A stretch of DNA of 51,364 nt, from NCBI GenBank assembly GCA_021464525.1, contig JADRCO010000125.1:1-51364 (forward strand), in the 5' to 3' direction. Below are positions 35,006 to 46,549 of the stretch, in pieces (position 1 is the stretch's first letter; the number at the start of each line of letters is the position of its first letter). The position numbers were made by a program, and so were the translations under genes. The notes below the pieces were generated by a model. It was not told where the DNA came from. It ran no database searches and saw only the letters and a list, made by a program, of their open reading frames with translations. The DNA comes from Rhizophagus sp. LPA8_4_AMF. Lineage: Eukaryota; Glomeromycota; Glomeromycetes; Glomerales; Glomeraceae.

Positions 35006-35639
35006 TTTTAGTATTTTAATTTAATTAATAATTTAATAATAATTATTGGAATGTTGCGGTTGGGTCATTTGATATAAAACTAATAGTAAATAGAAGTTAA
35101 AGTTTCCTTAGATTTATTATTAATAATAAAATAAAACTTTTATTTCATTATAATTACTATAAATTGCTATAACTTTCATTGTTCTGTGTGAAAAAGTAAA
35201 TTTTAGGCTTAGCAAATTGATTGTCAAATAACTAAGCCAAGCCAAGCCTAAGCCAAGATTTTAAAATCGGATTTTATGCTAATCATCAATCCGTTTATGT
35301 TATATGACATTATATAAATGTGCTCAGGTAATCTAATTAGTGGATTCCCTGTTTCACTGCCACAAATATCTACAGTTATTCGTTTACTGTTTATTATTTC
35401 AAAAGCCACCAACCAACAAACTTTCCTGTTTTTACTTATATTCCTTTCGTTTTAGATCCTACTTTATACATTCTTTATACACATATATTTCCTGGACAAT
35501 TTTTTTTTTTTTAAAATAAAAAAAATAACATTCTTTTTGGTACAAGTCATAATATTATTTTAGATTCAAATACAACACAACATAAAATAGACGTGAAATA
35601 GATTTTAACAATAAACCTAATTTCCGTTCGTTGTAAACA
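35006..35639. other. Intergenic region before the GH5 gene
   Basis: A short tandem repeat of AAGCCAAGCC / TAAGCCAAG type lies at about 35206-35262. The rest is AT-rich 3' flank and promoter. No gene is seen. Confidence 0.55.
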
Positions 35640-38600
35640 ATGCCTCCGCCAGCTGTTGAAAATATTAATGTTGTGCAAACCACTGTTAATACTCCCGAGA
35701 TTTTTGTAGATCCCGAAATTGCCTCTATATATTCTGATGGTGATTCCTCCGACGAAAGGTCTCTTACTAGTAAAGCAAGCGACGAATTTCGTCCGTCACA
35801 CAATCTTAAAACTCCTGACTTGAAGCGTTCAGCTTCTGTTTCCTCATTTAGCTCATACGCTTCATCTCCAGATACTCCTCTGCCCGAAAGTAATGATCAT
35901 GATTCTACTTTACAAAATATGCTAGCACTAGGTGAATCAGGGGCTCTAGCCCAAAATTGGTTTAGTTCTGGTACATTAAAAGCCGATGGTAGATGGTTTA
36001 AAGATGATAAAGGTCGTACTTGTCTATTACGTGGTGTTAATTTATGTGGTAATTCGAAATTACCTACTAAACCTGATGGATCAAGTCATTTAAGTGAAGG
36101 ATTTTTTGATCACCGTAATGTTTCATTTGTGGGTAGACCAATTCCGCTTGAAGAAGTTCAACAACATTTTGCTAGATTAAGAGCTTGGGGTCTAACTTTT
36201 GTTAGACTTTTGGTCACTTGGGAATCATTGGAACATGCTGGACCGTGAGTATATTACGCATTTTGATATCAAAGAGAAGATCAGGAAGGAAAATCATCAA
36301 TTCTCAAGAAATGAGTAGTAAAATAAGTGAATTAATTCTGATATTTTACTTTAATACTAATAATTATGCTATTAATAATGTAGGGGTATTTATGACGAAG
36401 AATATATTGATTATCTCATTAATGTTATAGAGCAAATGTCTCGTTATGGTATAAAATGTTTCATAGATCCGCATCAAGATTGCGTAAGTGATTGTTTCCC
36501 AAAAGCTAAATTCTATAATATAATTGATGTTTACTCTCAATTTTTTTTGTAGTGGTCAAGATTTTCAGGTGGATCAGGTGCACCAGGATGGACATTTGAG
36601 GTTGCTGGACTTGATATAACAAAGTTCAAAACCACAGGTGCTGCCTATGTCCATAATACTAATCATAAACCTGGTGATTCATTGCCAATGGTGTGGCCGA
36701 CTAATTATACTAAGTTGGCTAGCAGTACTATGTTTACTTTATTTTGGGGTGGTGATGTATTTGCTCCTAATACAACATACGAAGGCGTAAATGTTAAAGA
36801 ATTTCTTCAAGAAAAATACGTGAATTGTTATAAACATTTGGCAAGGTAATGTAAGGTTTCTAGTGATAATTTAATACTTACTTTAAATTATTAAATTTTT
36901 AAATTTTTATAAAATTAAATCAATTAGGCGATTTCAACATTTAGATGCAGTTATAGGATTTGAATTGATGAATGAACCTCATCAAGGATATATTGGTTTA
37001 GCAGATTTATATCGATACGATGGAGGAAAGACTTTGGTATTCGGAGACTCACCATCCGCTTTACAATCATTTGCACTTGGTGATGGTATACCACAAGAGG
37101 TTGAAGTATGGATTAAATCATGGCCATTTCCCACTCGCAAAGATAAAACACGTGTTGTTAATGAAGAACGTGAGTCCGCTTGGTTAAACGGTAAATGTAT
37201 ATGGCGCCAGTATGGTGTATGGGACGTTGATGCTAAAACAAATAAACCGAAAGTTTTAAATAAAGATTATTTCTTAAAAAATCCAAAAACTGGAGAAAAG
37301 TTGGATTTTTATAAAGATTTTTATTTACCTTTCGTAAAAAGATATGCTGAAGGTATTCAAAGTGTCAGCAAAGAATATTTTGTTTTCGTTGAACCACTTC
37401 CAAATGAGGTATGCTTTATATTACATTAATAATATTCATTTGTTATAAATACATAATTGTCACTTTTTATCTTTTGCTTTTAATTAATATTTTTAGCCTC
37501 CACCAATATGGACACCGAACGACCATCATAATAATATTATATATGCACCTCATTGGTATGACTTGAAAGCACTATTTACGAAAACATTCAATGGTAAAAT
37601 AACACATGATGTTCAACGTTTAACAAAGGTAAGATAAAAATTAATTATGAAAATGTTTAATGTCTTCTTACAATATAATAAGAAATTTATAATATTTCGT
37701 TATTTAGGGAGCACATCATATAGCTGCTGCTACATATTTTGGTATATCCGGAGCCAAGAAAAATTATTCTGGGCAAGTTCGAAATATAGTTAAAGGTGGT
37801 CTTCAATATGTAGGAGAGAAACCTTGCATTATTGGAGAATGTGGTATACCTATGGATATTAACGGAAAACAAGCTTTCTTAACTAATGACTGGGCGCATC
37901 ATAGTAATTTCTTGGATGCTGTATTATGTGCCATGGAAAAGAATCTTGTGAACTTTACGTATGTCAATTATTGCTAATAACATGTAATATATTTTTATAT
38001 ATTATTTGTAATAATAATTTCTCTTTTATTTCACAGATTATGGAATTATAATCCAACGAATGATAATACACATGGCGATCATTGGTATGGTGAGGATTTT
38101 TCGATTTATTCACGTTCTATGTACGATGAAATTACGATCACTAAAACCAATGAAATAAAGACTAACGAAACGGAAGAATCAATCAATGGAACGACAACAA
38201 AAAAAATTCAGAAACTCCAAATACAGACGGACACACTTTCAATTGTTAGTTCTAATAAAAATACATATATAAATGAAGAAAATGGGAAGAGTGAATCTGA
38301 AATTAGTGATAAAGCCAATAATCCAAATTCGCCAACTTCACCTTTCGATTTAACTCAAGTACATTTTTGGGAACTAGATGATGAAACTGATAATGAACAA
38401 TTTCATCATCAAGGCGGAAGAGTTTTGGAAGCAGTTTTGGTAAATATATTGAACATCTGTAGGAATAGCGACAAATTTGATAAGTTAATGAATATTTAAT
38501 TAAACTTTTTTCTTTTGGTTAATTTAGCGACCATATGCAGCAAAGATGCCGGGAGTTCCACAACTAATGAATTTTAATTTAAAGAATTTAGAATTTATAT

Positions 38601-38989
38601 TTAAGTTCACTAATTATCCATTATCACAACAAAGTAATATAAATAGCATAGTAGCACCTGAAGCAGAAATTTATATACCAAATTATCATTATAAAAAACT
38701 TTTACTTGATATAAGAGTATCTGATGGCGATTGGAGATACGTTAGAAACAGACAAACATTATATTGGAGAGTTAAAGATTGGACGACCGAGGGAATTATA
38801 CATACTTTAAGAATACGAGTTGTAGAAAATTCAGGAGGAGAAAAAATATCGAAACGTGGTGAATTATCATCAAGTGATTCATTGAATAAAAAGCTAGATA
38901 TTGATGCAAAATCTGAGGTTGACATATATGCTAAATGGGTTATATCTGCTGTTGCTATGATAATGTTTGCTTATTGGTGGCAAGTTTAA
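35640..38989 (+). CDS. GH5-family glycosidase, glucosylceramidase / steryl-glucosidase type (EGCrP-like)
   Basis: Glycoside hydrolase of family 5, closest in layout to fungal endoglycoceramidase-related proteins (GH5_12), which cleave glucosylceramide or steryl-beta-glucosides. Eight exons splice in frame (35640-36244, 36384-36483, 36553-36845, 36928-37408, 37497-37628, 37708-37958, 38037-38439, 38528-38989), giving 908 residues. The catalytic domain starts with CLLRGVNLCGNSKLP. The acid/base Glu349 lies in ELMNEPH and the nucleophile Glu581 in CIIGECGIP; HQDCWSRFSGGSGAP and LWNYNPTNDNTHGDHWYGED are further family signatures. The N-terminal ~100 residues are Ser/Thr/Pro-rich and disordered, without a signal peptide. 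An acidic insert is followed by a beta-rich C-terminal domain and one membrane helix (WVISAVAMIMFAYWWQV) at the very end, so it is probably tail-anchored, facing the cytosol. The substrate is inferred from subfamily only. Confidence 0.9.
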
Positions 38990-39506
38990 CTTTCAATTTT
39001 AATCACCCTTATTCAACACCTATATCCGCTAATGATTAAATATTTAATAATTTATACTTTATATAGTTAATAAATGTATCAAAAAAATATAAATAAAAAT
39101 AAAATAAAATAGAATAATTTTTTTAAAGCAACAAAAAATTTGGTTATATGTTAACTGTGCCACATGCGCCAAAGAATTTACGCAGCCTGTGTACCCATAC
39201 CTATAGGTATTCTAGAAGATGACTCATGACTCCAAAGTTATTGTTTCAAATATAGTATGCTAATTTTGATTGTTCACTAAAATAGAAGTATGTAATAAAG
39301 CAAATTCCATTACAGAATAAATAAAAAATATATCAGATATATCAGATATAATAAAGTATAAGGAATTAAAATTCCTGGTTAATTGTTGTTATATAATAAT
39401 TGGACGGTTTGAATATCTAATTGTTTAATAATAAAAAAAATTATAAATATGGAGAGTGAGGGAACAAATTTAATTAAATTACCTTTTTTCAACATTTTAT
39501 TTGATC
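38990..39506. other. Intergenic region
   Basis: AT-rich, with short ATATCAGATAT duplications near 39330-39350. No gene is seen. Confidence 0.55.
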
Positions 39507-40628
39507 ATGGATGATATAATAAAAATCAATAAAAAGACAGGAAAAAAATATATACCATGTTACGATTTACATGGATATACCACGAAAGAAGCATATATAG
39601 AAGTAAAAGAAGTAATATTAGAATGTTTTAAATTAAAAATTAATTCAATAAATTTTGTTACGGGTAGAGGAAATCATCCAAATGTAAATGGAGAACGAGG
39701 AGTACTTTTTAAAAAATTTAAAGAGTGGTTGGAAGATGATGAGATAATAAATTTGGTTAAAAATTATGTTGTTGGAGATGGATCATATAAAGTCTATCTT
39801 TATAAGAAGAAAAGAAAAATTAATAAGAAAACGATAAAGATAGATATTAAAAATGGATCGATTAAAAGAAATAATGTTTTATTATTAAAAGAAGAACCTA
39901 TTTTTGATAAAAATGAAACAAACAAACAGTTGATTCTAATAAAAGAAGAAATAGATAAATTATTAAATAGAAAAGAATTAAATCTTTCTTTAACTAATAG
40001 AAAGGAAGAATTAAACCTTCCTCTTAAAGAATCAAATAGTTATACAATATCTTCATTAAACTATGATTACGTTAAGACAATTTATAATCTTGGACGTACA
40101 TTATTAAAAAGAAATAAGAAGAAGATAGGGATTGGATTGATTCAAGAAGCTGCAGAAAATGGGTACGAAGAAGCAAAACGCTATCTCGGAGAGGCATATA
40201 TAGAAGGACGCGTAATTAGACAAGATTATAAGAAATCTTTTGAATGGATATTAAATGCTTATAATAATAATTTTGAAATAGAATTTTACATTGCATTTTT
40301 ATATAAGTTTGGAGTTGGATGTAAACAAGATTATATTCGATCATTATACTGGTTTCATAGATCTGCAAAAAACAATCATCCTGAAGCACAATTTTACTTG
40401 GGAAATTTATATATCAATTTAGATAGAAAAGAAGCTCTAAAATGGTACACGATTTCAGCTGAAAATGGTCAAGCTAACGCTCAATATATTCTTGGAAAAG
40501 CTTATGAAATGGGTTTATTAGGTTTAGATAAAAATAAATCAAAATCTTTAATGTGGTATATTAAATCAGCGGAACAAGGACATTTATTAGCCAAAACTAA
40601 AATTGACATTCAATCTGAAACAAGTTAA
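39507..40628 (+). CDS. Smr domain protein with Sel1 repeats
   Basis: Single-exon gene of 373 residues starting at the ATG at 39507; a TTG two codons earlier is not a likely start. Residues about 18-100 form an Smr domain with both its signature motifs: DLHG (20-23) and TGRGNH (52-57) followed by a glycine and a long helix. Smr domains are nucleic-acid binding and often have nicking activity. A lysine-rich linker (about 100-180) leads into about five Sel1-like repeats, for example WFHRSAKNNHPEAQFYLGNL and WYTISAENGQANAQYILGKA, ending near residue 365. Sel1 repeats usually bind proteins. No signal peptide or membrane helix, so it is probably cytosolic or nuclear. The combination is unusual and its role is unknown. 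Codon use is strongly AT-biased like the neighbours. Confidence 0.85.
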   Translation: MDDIIKINKKTGKKYIPCYDLHGYTTKEAYIEVKEVILECFKLKINSINFVTGRGNHPNVNGERGVLFKKFKEWLEDDEIINLVKNYVVGDGSYKVYLYKKKRKINKKTIKIDIKNGSIKRNNVLLLKEEPIFDKNETNKQLILIKEEIDKLLNRKELNLSLTNRKEELNLPLKESNSYTISSLNYDYVKTIYNLGRTLLKRNKKKIGIGLIQEAAENGYEEAKRYLGEAYIEGRVIRQDYKKSFEWILNAYNNNFEIEFYIAFLYKFGVGCKQDYIRSLYWFHRSAKNNHPEAQFYLGNLYINLDRKEALKWYTISAENGQANAQYILGKAYEMGLLGLDKNKSKSLMWYIKSAEQGHLLAKTKIDIQSETS

Positions 40629-41263
40629 ACTCAGATTAAAGCTCATTGGTTCAGGTTTGGCCCTTTCATGGCGAGTATAAAGAAGTTGGTATTATTAATG
40701 ATAGAATGATAGAGGAGGGCAAATGAGGATAGGACGCATAATTTAATCAAGTCGCCTAAGCCGTCAACTTTGACTTGAAATTACTAACAATTCGATTTTA
40801 AGTTTTTACTATTTATTATATATGAAATTGTTTTTTATGAATTATGAAATATTTTTTATTTAAAGTTTTTTATGAATTATGTATTTAGTTTTTTTTAAAT
40901 GATTCAATTTCTAAGTTTCACTTCAAATTATTATTTCAACATACAGTAGATATAGATATTAGACACGTAAATAACATTCTTAACAAATCAAAAATCATTG
41001 AATTTATGGAATTTTTTTTTTTTTGAAGCATTTATATACGTGGATTAGTCTTTTAGATATCAATGGCGCAAGTTATCCAATTAGATAATGGCATAGCCCA
41101 TTTGAATTTTACTGTGCCACTTCTTGAATACAATAAGAACACGAATATCGTATTACTTTTCTTCCAAAAATATATAAAATAAATAAATAAATAAATAATG
41201 TTTTTTTTAAAAAAAAAAAATAATGAAATTATCGATATAACAATTATAATTTTAAAACCAAAA
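40629..41263. other. Intergenic region before the S41 gene
   Basis: AT-rich, with a direct duplication of GTTTTTTATGAATTATG near 40830-40880 and poly-T runs. A TATATAAAAT sits about 95 bp before the next ATG and could be its TATA box. No gene is seen. Confidence 0.5.
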
Positions 41264-43471
41264 ATGAAATTAGCATTCTATATTATAATTTTCACGTTAA
41301 TTATATCATTTGTTGACGCAAATGATGATGCATGCGCTAGAATAAGCAGTGAATACCAAAGATCCAATAAAAATCCGAAATTTAGTGCCAAATATTCTGA
41401 CGTAAAGTCATGTCTTGAATCATTTTCATATAATAAAGAATTAGCCGAAAAGGTAATTTAATTTAAATTACATCATTTATATTAACATAATAACTTATAC
41501 TACAACATCATGTTTTATTTAAACTCCATATTTTCGTAGACCATCGAAACGATAAAGAAAACTCTTCAAGGATTTTATGTATTTTTATCAGAAGCTAGGG
41601 AAGAACCTCAAAAAGGATTTTCGTTTAAAGATGTTGATTTGATCAAAGAACTAGATTCATTATTATCAAAGAATTACACAACAGATTATCAATTAATGGT
41701 AAATAAAAAAAAATGCACTTTGAAAATAATAAACAAATTGTATTAACTTTTTAAAATATTCTAGACAGATATACATAATTTAATTTCGAAATTAAAAGAT
41801 CCACATTTAAATTTTACTCCAATATGTTATAAAGGTCCATTCTTATATAACCAGCGACTTTCAATGTATTCTGTAATTAATAAGGATAATGTACAAATAA
41901 TCAAAATATTTGATGATGAAATAGACAATAGTACGATTGATTGTGAGGTAACGCATATAGATGGAAGACCTTCAATGGAGGTTATTAAGGAATTCGCAGA
42001 TACGTTACCTATTTCAAAAGATGCAGGAGTAAGATTTAATTCAGCATTATCCGGATTAACATTTACTGAAGGAGGTGAACTAATAAAACCCTCTCGAACT
42101 AGCTTCACATTTAGAATCCTACTTCCTGAGAAATCATCAATAGAATATTCTCTTAAATGTCCAAATAATACTTTAACTAAATTTACAAGAGAATGGAAAA
42201 TTGAATCGGCAATTTATAATACGTTTAACACATCAAAAGATTATTGGAATAAATTTTGTCTAAATAATGAAAACATCACATTACCGAGCTATGGAATTTA
42301 TCCAAGTATAACAAAAGTTTATGATCAATCAAATATGCGTGAAGGTAAAAAGGTTTATCAATCATTAATGGCTAAATTTTTCATATTAAGTGATAAAAGG
42401 ATAGGTGTCGTAGTTATTCCAAGTGTATTTCCTTCAGACTTTGATTTGGTCAATCAAATGTTTGAATTACAACGTGGATTTAATATATTAGAAGATAGAG
42501 GAGTGGAAAAAGTAAGTAAATGTTTCAATAAATTTTTTTTTTTTTTTTTTTTTTAAAAAAAAAAGATTCATTAACTTTTTTTCAACATATGCTAATAGCT
42601 TGTATTAGATTTTAGTGAAAATGGAGGAGGATATGTTGATATAGCATTATTTCTTGTTTATTTATTATTTCCAAATTCAATTCCATCGTTTAATACCGAT
42701 ATGATTGTTAATAAAATATCACGTAAAGCATTTATTCTTGCAACATCACGATCCCTACATGAATATTTTGTTGATATATCAATGATTCCTCCGTTAAATC
42801 CAAAAAAAGGTTTTGCAAGATGGGCGGCAGAAACCGCATATTTAGTAACCTATTCAAGTTCCACATTCGACATCTTTGCTTACCAAAATCCAAAAACAAA
42901 TAATCATTTTCACACCATTAAAGAATTTATTGGCAACAATACATATATAAGAGGTGGAATTCCTACTCAATACACATCAAAATTTATTAATAGATATTCA
43001 CAGAGACTTGGTATATTAATAAAATTATTATCGGGAAATTTTAAGAAGTATAATTGGAAGAGTAAAGATATTATTATATTAACAAATGGAATTTGTGGTT
43101 CTTCATGTTCATTAATTACTCAACGTATGGCAGAAAAGTATAATGTTAGTACAGTAGGAGTTGGTGGTTATAAAGATATACCATTTTCTTATGCTTCATT
43201 TCCTGGTGGAGAAGTTTATTCTTATAGTAGCTTAATTGCTGATTTAAATAGTATTGGTTTATTACAAATTAAATCATTAAAACATTTAATTCCTCCTCCA
43301 TTTATGATTAGAGCTGATTTTAGTTTTACTTTAAAAGAAGTTTATGATGATTATAATAATGTATTAGAATTTACTTATAAACCTGCTAAACATAGATTAT
43401 ATTATAATGAATTTAATGCAAGGGATCCTAGTATTTTATGGTTAGAAGTAGCTAAAAAATTTATGACTTGA
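41264..43471 (+). CDS. Secreted S41-family peptidase (tail-specific protease / CPAF-like)
   Basis: Four exons splice in frame: 41264-41452, 41540-41698, 41765-42511 and 42599-43471, giving 655 residues. Residues 1-19 are a signal peptide ending in a FVDA-N-type site; an ATG 66 bp upstream in the same frame would bury it, so 41264 is preferred. Family marks are a Cys near the N-terminus (DDACARIS), KDPHLNFTPICY, the DFSENGGGYVD motif, and the active-site serine loop NGICGSSCSLITQRM (Ser533-Ser536). This layout is that of fungal and CPAF-like S41 peptidases with a degenerate PDZ-like part between. A run of T at 42531-42554 lies just after the third donor site. It probably acts outside the cell or in the secretory path. 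The substrate is unknown. Confidence 0.88.
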
Positions 43472-43849
43472 TTTGATTATTATAATGAAAAATTATTTAT
43501 AATATTATGTATTTTTAAATTTAAAATTTCAGGTATATGCTGTTATAGTTTGATGATAAGTATAATTATTACAAAAAATTCAATAAATAAAATGATTTGT
43601 TATGAAAGGTTTTCTCATATATACTTGTTTCTTCGCAATTTTCATATTAAAGATTGATACATCAGTACATTTCTGGGACGTGCCAGAAATCAGCTGATAT
43701 CAGTCAATTACTGTAGTACCCACCTGATCGTCATTTTGATTGGCTAAAAATTAGTATAATTTACTTCGCCCGATTATTTAATACAATAAAAAATTACTTA
43801 CATTGCATCAAAAAAATTTTTTTTAAAGGTTATCTGTAAAGATTTTCTG
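43472..43849. other. 3' flank of S41 gene
   Basis: AT-rich with no gene; the block ending at 43849 borders an inverted-repeat element. Confidence 0.5.
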
Positions 43850-44130
43850 AGGACCCCGAATAATACTAAAAAAACTCGGATCTGCTTTTATAACCTTATA
43901 ATAAATTCTGGTTTCAAATGTATAAAGTTATATTAGCTTTTTGGCTTCAAATTTTGCTATCTTAAGAACCAGTGATTGGATTTTAATGATCTTGGACTTG
44001 TTAGATTCATCTCATTGAGACAACATTTAATATCTATATCATCTCTGTAGGTGCAATATTGACCAAGATATTTCATATTGAAATTTTTGTTACACGGGAT
44101 CTGAGTTATCCTAGTATTGTTCAGGGTCCT
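43850..44130. mobile_element. Small TIR element (MITE), about 280 bp
   Basis: Terminal inverted repeats of about 33 bp: left AGGACCCCGAATAATACT... to CTCGGATC (43850-43882), right GGATCTGAGTTATCCTAGTA... to GGGTCCT (44097-44130). They match as reverse complements with a few changes. The inside is AT-rich and non-coding. Target-site duplications are not clear. Confidence 0.75.
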
Positions 44131-44479
44131 ATTTTTTACTACTTGTTTTAATAAAATAAAAGAAATTAATTATGCAAAGTTTTTTAAAAGCACCAAATTT
44201 CAGTAAACAATGTTTTTTAAACAACCCCAAAATAAATATCAAGAATTTTGTAACGCTTACGCATATTAGCAAAAACCATTCAAGCTCTTTGATGAAAACT
44301 AATCATATAGATGGATTAGATATTATTGTTTATTAAATTTTATTTTTCGTTTGAAGCAAGATACAGCATATATAAAATATCATGAAAATGGTAATTGATC
44401 AAAACATACATCTGATCCCAGCGAGCAAGAAGTTATTAGATATATAAAGAAATTAGTCCAGATATTTGGACTAGATAAG

Positions 44480-45240
44480 TAGATGGTCTCTCTAGAGACC
44501 CCGCAAAATGCAGAAGTGTATAGTGCGTCTTCTGGGGGAAATTAGAGTGTTAGTGAAAAGGCTGAATGATTATTATTCCCAACATTGAAAGCTTAAAAGT
44601 TAATCAACTAGAAAAATATGTAGAAGAACATATGAACTGGTTAAAGGATGATATAGGCGAACTATTTGCTACGGAGCGTTGCAATTGTAACAAGAAATCT
44701 ATAAATAGTTCATCCGAGTCCAGTTTATCCGAGGAATTTGAAGAAACTAATGTCCAGGTAGTTGAATGTTATCAACCTAAAAAGAGGAATGGTGAGTGCA
44801 AGATCAGAAAATTCCCAGTCCGACCTGAGCAGTCCAGTCCGAAGTGGTGGATATAGGTTTATTTTTTATATTTGGATATTATATGCCATAATAAAAAATG
44901 ATGTTTGTGAATTGCGCAGTTGAAAAAAAATATCCCTATTGAGGCATCAATTGATACAGGCGCCAATGTAAATGGCATTAGCCATAAATATATTTCCGAA
45001 TTAGGAATTACATATCACAGTGAAAATGATAACATTAAAAACTCCAATCGCATCCTATTCTACACTAATCTGCACATTAGTTTTAATGATAGCGAGATGC
45101 ATAAAAGTACACCTGAGAATTCATAGTTCTTGGACCGGATTGGCCTGATTATTATCCTTAGGAATGCCATGGTTTCGAGAAAATGGTGCAACTTAATTCA
45201 AAACTATCATTAGATGATAATTTTGCGATCCCAATCAATG
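44480..45240 (+). pseudogene. Retrotransposon relic with gypsy-type aspartic protease
   Basis: Frames at 44566-44856 (acidic, serine-rich, with CNCNKK and ending SPKWWI) and 44920-45126 look like a Gag-to-protease stretch. The latter reads IEASIDTGANVNGISHKYIS: the D-T-G-A active-site motif of retropepsins. Downstream, in another frame at about 45158-45200, LGMPWFRENGA matches the conserved end of the Ty3/gypsy protease (LGMPW). Frameshifts and stops separate these parts, and no reverse transcriptase or integrase is seen. Decayed element. A domesticated retropepsin gene is a weaker alternative. Confidence 0.65.
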
Positions 45241-45254
45241 AAGTAAAATATGAA

Positions 45255-45345
45255 ATAATGATTATCCAGAGCAGTGATCATCAGCTCGGAAGATTTTTTT
45301 GCTAGGCCACATGCATGCGCCTTGTGCGGCAAAAAATAGGTTGGT
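45255..45345. repeat. Direct repeat, copy 1
   Basis: Contains CAGTGATCATCAGCTCGGAA, GAGGCCACATGCATGCG-like sequence and GTGCGGCAAAAAATAGGT. A diverged copy in the same orientation lies at 45955-46045, about 700 bp away. Confidence 0.75.
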
Positions 45346-45353
45346 GTAAAATA

Positions 45354-45745
45354 TCAGTTATTTATGATAACATGATAGTATCCTATTACGGCTTCAAAAT
45401 CTTCATCAGCTTCACCAGCGATGACATATCTATCAAAATATATTATTGTGCTATTGTAATCGATGTGAGTGAATCTACCTTTCGAAGATAGCGTTAGCAC
45501 CCCTCCGTTAATCTCCCTCTCTTGTCCCTTAAAGATAATGAGATCGCTTCCATTCTTTACAAATGTGAAATCTATACCCTCATCATCCTCCTCATAGATA
45601 TAGGCTTTAACACGAAAACCCTCATTGCTCATTTCGGTAATTTTAAAATCATTTGGTTTGCTATCACTCCAAAGCTTTATGACTCTGCTTAAGCATTCGA
45701 GGTGATTATTCTCCCCAAGAAGGCAAGAAGTTCTTTGTAACCAAA
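45354..45745 (-). pseudogene. Unassigned open frame, possible gene remnant
   Basis: A minus-strand frame of 92 codons (45632-45354) starts at MSNEGFRV and continues upstream without a stop to about 45745 (TSCLLGENNHLECLSR, then IKLWSDSKPNDFKITE), which makes at least 125 codons. It is rich in acidic residues and beta-type segments, for example FVKNGSDLIIFKGQE and FDRYVIAGEADEDFEA. Its codons are less AT-biased than random DNA here, so it was probably coding. I do not recognise the family. The WSDS string also appears near the start of the deaminase relic at 48.1-49.7 kb, which hints at a shared module. It lies between the two direct repeats. Confidence 0.45.
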
Positions 45746-45954
45746 TATTCCTTTAGGTTCTCTAGTTTGTTTATTAATAACGATCACATAATCTAGCTTC
45801 GCATCGTAAGTGTGCACATACTTTTTCGAAGTTTTGCAGTTGAAGATACTGTTTTGGATTAGTAGTGAACAAGCCTCTGGTTTTGCATCGATTGTTATGA
45901 GATGTTCGAGCTCGAGTCATTGCGAAAGTTATTCGGTATTAATTTCGATTCAAT

Positions 45955-46045
45955 TTTTATAGTCCGGAGTAGTGATCGTCAGCTCGGAAAATTTTGCTGA
46001 GCCACAACGCATATATTCTGTGCGACAAAACATAGGTGGATCACA
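45955..46045. repeat. Direct repeat, copy 2
   Basis: Contains AGTGATCGTCAGCTCGGAAA, GAGCCACAACGCATATATTC and GTGCGACAAAACATAGGT, matching copy 1 at 45255-45345. Confidence 0.75.
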
Positions 46046-46549
46046 AGACAGGCTTGTGCGACAACCGTTAACGCGCTAAAGTATTAATTTTCAATGCTAA
46101 CCAGTACCTCTATTTTTTTCCCCAAACAAATGAGAGAAATATGTGAAAGAGCGTCTAGTTGCAAATACAAGACCTACTCTATAAGTAAATAGTAATAACA
46201 AAATCATATGCTATGAAGCGCTGAGAACTTCGCAATTTCGAGATCTACAAAAGCTAATCCAACTTGCGTCTTGCATGGCAGATCTCCATGTGAAGAGGTA
46301 TGAAGATTCCATTTGCATGTGCTTTCAAAGCTTCCTTGGCATGATGGTCTCTCTCGAGAACCCGCATCACACGACAATGTTAATAACGCCTCATATCTCC
46401 TTAACTTTTTATAGCAAGATATAAAGCATGTAGGAGTATGTAGAAGTTCGGCCAACCTTCACGCGAAAATAATTGTGTATATGCCAGAAGTTGTATATGT
46501 ATAGGAGAGAGTTTTCTCACTATGGGTTTCTTGCATTTAGGAACGAAAA
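46046..46549. other. Repeat-derived sequence
   Basis: No gene. GATGGTCTCTCTCGAGAACC at about 46342 is a diverged copy of GATGGTCTCTCTAGAGACCC at about 44483, so both stretches derive from one repeat family. Confidence 0.5.
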
